A stretch of 24,610 nucleotides of DNA. Source: JANNGZ01 sp031404155. Its GTDB lineage: Bacteria > Pseudomonadota > Gammaproteobacteria > Burkholderiales > Burkholderiaceae_C. Both the position numbers and the translations under genes were made by a program. The stretch's first letter is position 1, and every line of letters starts with the position of its first letter. Location: contig JANNGZ010000088.1 in NCBI GenBank assembly GCA_031404155.1, positions 1 to 24,610 on the forward strand, read 5' to 3'. The notes below the pieces were generated by a model. It had not been told where the DNA came from, made no database searches, and worked only from the letters and a program-made list of their open reading frames with translations. Below, piece after piece: positions 22,349-24,610 of this stretch.

Positions 22349-23125
22349 ATGAAAAAACTCTTCCTTGCCTTGAGCCTTGTTCTCGCGGCAACGCTGTCGA
22401 TGTTCAGCGGCGCCCATGCGGCCAGCGAAGGGATCGCCTGGGACAAGTTCCCGCAGGAAAAGATGAACGATCAGTCCGCGCTGCAAAACGGCGCCAAGCT
22501 GTTCGTCAACTACTGCCTCAACTGCCACGCGGCCGCCTTCGTGCGCTACAACCGGCTCACCGACATCGGCCTGTCCAAAGAGCAGATCGAGGGTAACCTG
22601 ATGTTCGCCTCCGACAAGGTGGGTGAGCTGATGAAGGTCTCGCTCGAGGCCAAGCAGGCCAAGGCCTGGTTCGGCGGCTTGCCGCCCGACTTGAGCGTGA
22701 TCGCGCGTTCGCGCGCGGTGCCGGGCCAGGGCTCGGGCGCCGACTACCTCTACACCTACTTGCGCGGCTACTACCGCGACGACAGCAAGGCCACTGGCTG
22801 GAACAACCTCGCCTTCCCGAGCGTGGGCATGCCACATGTGCTGTGGGAGTTGCAAGGCGAACGCCGCCCGGTGATGGTCAAGGCGATGAGCCATGGCCAG
22901 GAGGTCGAGATCTTCAGCGGCCGCTGGGAAACGGTGAAGCCGGGCACGCTGAGCGCCGCCGACTACGACAACGCGGCGGCTGACCTGGTGGCGTTCCTGC
23001 AGTGGATGGGCGAGCCGCACCAGGAAGTCAGGGTCCGCCTGGGGGTCTGGGTGCTGATCTTCCTCGGTTTGTTCACGGTCATCGCGTGGCGCCTGAACGC
23101 GGCGTACTGGAAGGACATCAAGTAA
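22349..23125 (+). CDS. petC: Cytochrome c1 of the bc1 complex
   Basis: Heme c subunit passing electrons from the Rieske centre to soluble cytochromes in the periplasm; 258 aa. A cleavable Sec signal (KKLFLALSLVLAATLSMFSGAHA) precedes ASEGIAWDKFP. The heme site is CLNCH (about 56-60), the axial methionine is probably in FPSVGMPHVLWELQG, and YLRGYYRD is family text. A C-terminal helix (VWVLIFLGLFTVIAWRLNAAYW) anchors the protein. GGAG lies 10 nt before the ATG. Last gene of the operon; a strong terminator follows. Confidence 0.97.
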   Translation: MKKLFLALSLVLAATLSMFSGAHAASEGIAWDKFPQEKMNDQSALQNGAKLFVNYCLNCHAAAFVRYNRLTDIGLSKEQIEGNLMFASDKVGELMKVSLEAKQAKAWFGGLPPDLSVIARSRAVPGQGSGADYLYTYLRGYYRDDSKATGWNNLAFPSVGMPHVLWELQGERRPVMVKAMSHGQEVEIFSGRWETVKPGTLSAADYDNAAADLVAFLQWMGEPHQEVRVRLGVWVLIFLGLFTVIAWRLNAAYWKDIK

Positions 23126-23160
23126 GACGACGCGGCCGGCGTGACACGCCGGCGCGACCT

Positions 23161-23199
23161 GCGCAGTGCACCGTCCCGGTTCACTGCGCTTTGTGTTTT
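23161..23199 (+). terminator. Rho-independent terminator of petABC
   Basis: GCGCAGTG (23161-23168) pairs with CACTGCGC (23182-23189); inside, ACCG and CGGT pair after one mismatch to close a TCC loop. The stem is followed by TTTGTGTTTT (23190-23199). This is a textbook intrinsic terminator, 36 nt after petC. A further small palindrome CCGGCG-TGACA-CGCCGG lies between. Confidence 0.88.
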
Positions 23200-23247
23200 G
23201 AGGGCCGCGAGGTTCTCGTCGATTGAGCAGAAAGGCAGCCCACCGCC

Positions 23248-23859
23248 ATGATGGTGCTTTACTCCGGAACCACCGACCCCTACTCGCACCGTTGCCGCTT
23301 CGTGCTGTTCGAGAAGGGCATGGACTTCGAGATTCGCGATGTCGACCTCTTCGCCAAACCCGAAGACATCGCGCTGATGAATCCGTACAACGAGGTGCCG
23401 ATCCTGGTCGAGCGCGACCTGATCCTGTACGAGTCGCACATCATCAACGAGTACATCGACGAGCGCTTCCCGCACCCGCAACTGATGCCGGGCGACCCGG
23501 TGGCGCGCGCCCGGGTGCGCCTGTTCCTGCTCAACTTCGAGAAGGAATTGTTTGCACATGTGAACCTGCTCGAAGGGCGCGGCGCCAAGGCCAGCGACAA
23601 GCAGTTGGAGAAGGCGCGCTCGCAGATCAAGGACCGGCTGACCCAGCTCGCGCCGATCTTCCTGAAGAACAAGTTCATGCTCGGCGACGACTTCTCGATG
23701 CTCGACGTGGCGATTGCGCCGCTGCTCTGGCGCCTGGACTATTACGGCATCGACATGTCGAAAAACGCGCTGCCGCTGCTGAAGTACGCCGAGCGCATCT
23801 TCTCGCGCCCGGCCTACATCGAGGCGCTGACGCCGTCCGAGAAGGTGATGCGCAAGTAG
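23248..23859 (+). CDS. sspA: Stringent starvation protein A, glutathione S-transferase fold
   Basis: RNA-polymerase-associated regulator of stationary-phase and acid stress in enterobacteria; 203 aa, cytoplasmic. The N-terminal thioredoxin-like domain starts MVLYSGTTDPYSHRCRFVLFEKGMDF, includes the cis-proline VPILVERDLILYESHIINEYID, and the C-terminal helical domain has FMLGDDFSMLDVAIAPLLWRL. No catalytic serine or cysteine of GST enzymes is evident, which agrees with SspA. ATGATG gives two start choices three bases apart. It lies after the petABC terminator and so needs its own promoter, for which only about 48 nt remain; none is clear. Confidence 0.95.
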   Translation: MMVLYSGTTDPYSHRCRFVLFEKGMDFEIRDVDLFAKPEDIALMNPYNEVPILVERDLILYESHIINEYIDERFPHPQLMPGDPVARARVRLFLLNFEKELFAHVNLLEGRGAKASDKQLEKARSQIKDRLTQLAPIFLKNKFMLGDDFSMLDVAIAPLLWRLDYYGIDMSKNALPLLKYAERIFSRPAYIEALTPSEKVMRK

Positions 23860-23892
23860 GGCGCTCCGGTGCGTAGTTCGACGCTTACGAGC

Positions 23893-23958
23893 CCGACGCC
23901 GGGCCGCCTCAAGGCGGGCGAGTCCCCTCCGGGGGGTCGCGCGCGGTACTCCGCGACC
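23893..23958 (-). repeat. Dispersed structured repeat, copy 3, before sspB
   Basis: Read on the minus strand it gives CCCCCGGAGGGGACTC then CCGCC-TTGA-GGCGG and CCCGGCGTC, matching the end part of copies 1 and 2 (core 23898-23913 with one change). On its other side is a hairpin CGCGG-TACT-CCGCG (23942-23955) nested in GGTCGCG/CGCGACC (23935-23941, 23952-23958), ending 11 nt before the sspB start. It lies in opposite orientation to copies 1 and 2. Confidence 0.7.
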
Positions 23959-23969
23959 GGGGGGTGGTC

Positions 23970-24491
23970 ATGACCGTTCCGACCACTCGGGACGCCCAGG
24001 GTACGTCCACCCGGCCGTACCTGATCCGTGCCCTGCACGACTGGTGCACCGACAACGGCTTCACCCCGTACATCGCGGTGTTCGTCGACGCGCAGGTGCA
24101 GGTGCCGGTGGAGTACGTCAAGAACAACGAGATCGTGCTCAATGTCGGCTTCGAAGCCACCTCGGGCCTGAAGCTGGGCAACGAGTTCATCGAATTCAAG
24201 GCCCGCTTCGGTGGCACCTCGCGCGAGATCACGGTGCCCGTGGACCATGTGGTTGCGATCTATGCCCGCGAGAATGGCCAGGGCATGGCGTTTCCGGTGC
24301 CCACAGCCGCTGCCGGTGGTGCGTCGGCCGACGCGCCGGCACCGCGGCCGCCTTCGCGCGGCCTGCGCCTGGCGGCGGTCGATGCCGAAGCCGGCAACTC
24401 AGCGTCGGAACATCCGGCATCGCCGCCGGCCGACGAGCCGCCACCCGACGCCCCGGTGGGTGGCCGCCCAGCGCTCAAACGCGTGAAGTAG
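23970..24491 (+). CDS. sspB: ClpXP protease specificity-enhancing factor SspB
   Basis: Adaptor that binds ssrA-tagged proteins and hands them to ClpXP; 173 aa, cytoplasmic. The substrate-binding domain is about 10-110 (STRPYLIRALHDWCTDNGFTPYIAV, VPVEYVKNNEIVLNV, SREITVPVDHVVAIYARENG). A long proline/alanine-rich flexible linker follows (about 115-163), and the extreme C-terminus GGRPALKRVK matches the ClpX-binding tail of the family. Start at ATG 23970, reading MTVPTTRD; a GTG six bases upstream is possible. A G-rich ribosome site (GGGGTGG) sits next to the repeat hairpin, which might limit access. Paired with sspA as usual. Confidence 0.95.
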   Translation: MTVPTTRDAQGTSTRPYLIRALHDWCTDNGFTPYIAVFVDAQVQVPVEYVKNNEIVLNVGFEATSGLKLGNEFIEFKARFGGTSREITVPVDHVVAIYARENGQGMAFPVPTAAAGGASADAPAPRPPSRGLRLAAVDAEAGNSASEHPASPPADEPPPDAPVGGRPALKRVK

Positions 24492-24518
24492 CCGGCGCGG
24501 TTCGCCGTGCCGGCCGCC

Positions 24519-24524
24519 TAGAAT
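24519..24524 (+). promoter_or_regulatory. Candidate -10 box of tRNA-Thr
   Basis: TAGAAT lies 10 nt before the mature tRNA 5' end, a normal distance, and is followed by a C-run GCCCC. The -35 region is not clear. Same hexamer as before tatA and petA. Confidence 0.5.
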
Positions 24525-24534
24525 TGCCCCCCGC

Positions 24535-24610
24535 GCCGGCTTAGCTCAGTTGGTAGAGCACCCGCCTTGTAAGCGGAAGGTCGTCCGTTCGATTCGGACA
24601 GCCGGCACCA
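24535..24610 (+). tRNA. tRNA-Thr (anticodon TGT)
   Basis: 76 nt including an encoded CCA. Acceptor GCCGGCT pairs perfectly with AGCCGGC; D-stem GCTC/GAGC; anticodon loop CTTGTAA with TGT at positions 34-36, reading ACA and wobble codons of threonine; T-arm GTCCG-TTCGATT-CGGAC. In the anticodon stem CCCGC faces GCGGA, leaving a C27-A43 mismatch at the outer pair. The gene ends exactly at the window end. Confidence 0.97.

Overview
This window reads as chromosomal DNA of a beta-proteobacterium of the order Burkholderiales, probably from the Rubrivivax/Leptothrix/Ideonella/Comamonadaceae side. The basis is high GC with strong G/C third-position bias, the order hisI-hisE-HIT-tatABC and petABC-sspA-sspB-tRNA-Thr, the neighbours argB/HAD nucleotidase/slmA, and dispersed GC-rich intergenic hairpin repeats. 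No rRNA, CRISPR array, insertion sequence, integrase or phage gene was found, and no gene-free stretch exceeds about 210 bases.

Region 1 (1-6298) is a copper or heavy-metal tolerance block. Five genes run leftwards: a small periplasmic protein made of two WNQLY repeats, a Cys/His-rich CzcI/CopL-like protein, a small secreted protein with a WREAND-IGGW motif, a TolC-type outer-membrane lipoprotein, and a Tat-exported multicopper oxidase that runs off the left edge. An OmpR-type response regulator and its membrane histidine kinase run rightwards. A perfect inverted repeat (4149-4168) lies in the divergent gap and is a plausible regulator site. The likely logic is metal sensing at the inner membrane, then periplasmic oxidation or binding and outer-membrane export.

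Region 2 (6373-12012) holds housekeeping genes on the plus strand: argB, a HAD pyrimidine 5'-nucleotidase, slmA, a DUF815 ATPase, a mutT-type Nudix hydrolase, hisI, hisE, a small membrane protein and a HIT hydrolase. Region 3 (12150-16824) holds tatA-tatB-tatC, a convergent membrane-anchored HtrA/DegS-type protease, and a divergent NIF3-pdxA pair. Region 4 (16841-19870, minus strand) holds a DUF1631 protein and mscL. Region 5 (19995-24610) is the cytochrome bc1 operon petA-petB-petC, a strong terminator, sspA, sspB and tRNA-Thr(TGT). The Tat translocase here is probably what exports two other products of the window, the Rieske protein and the multicopper oxidase.

The most unusual material is non-coding. 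A family of structured intergenic repeats lies before mutT, between petA and petB, between sspA and sspB, and as a perfect 60-bp tandem duplication before hisI. The copies share a 16-nt core. Their hairpin arms differ in sequence but still pair, and some copies carry the Shine-Dalgarno sequence or sit inside operons. A stretch of petB with atypical codon use and the duplicated-repeat periplasmic protein of the metal cluster are the other main points.
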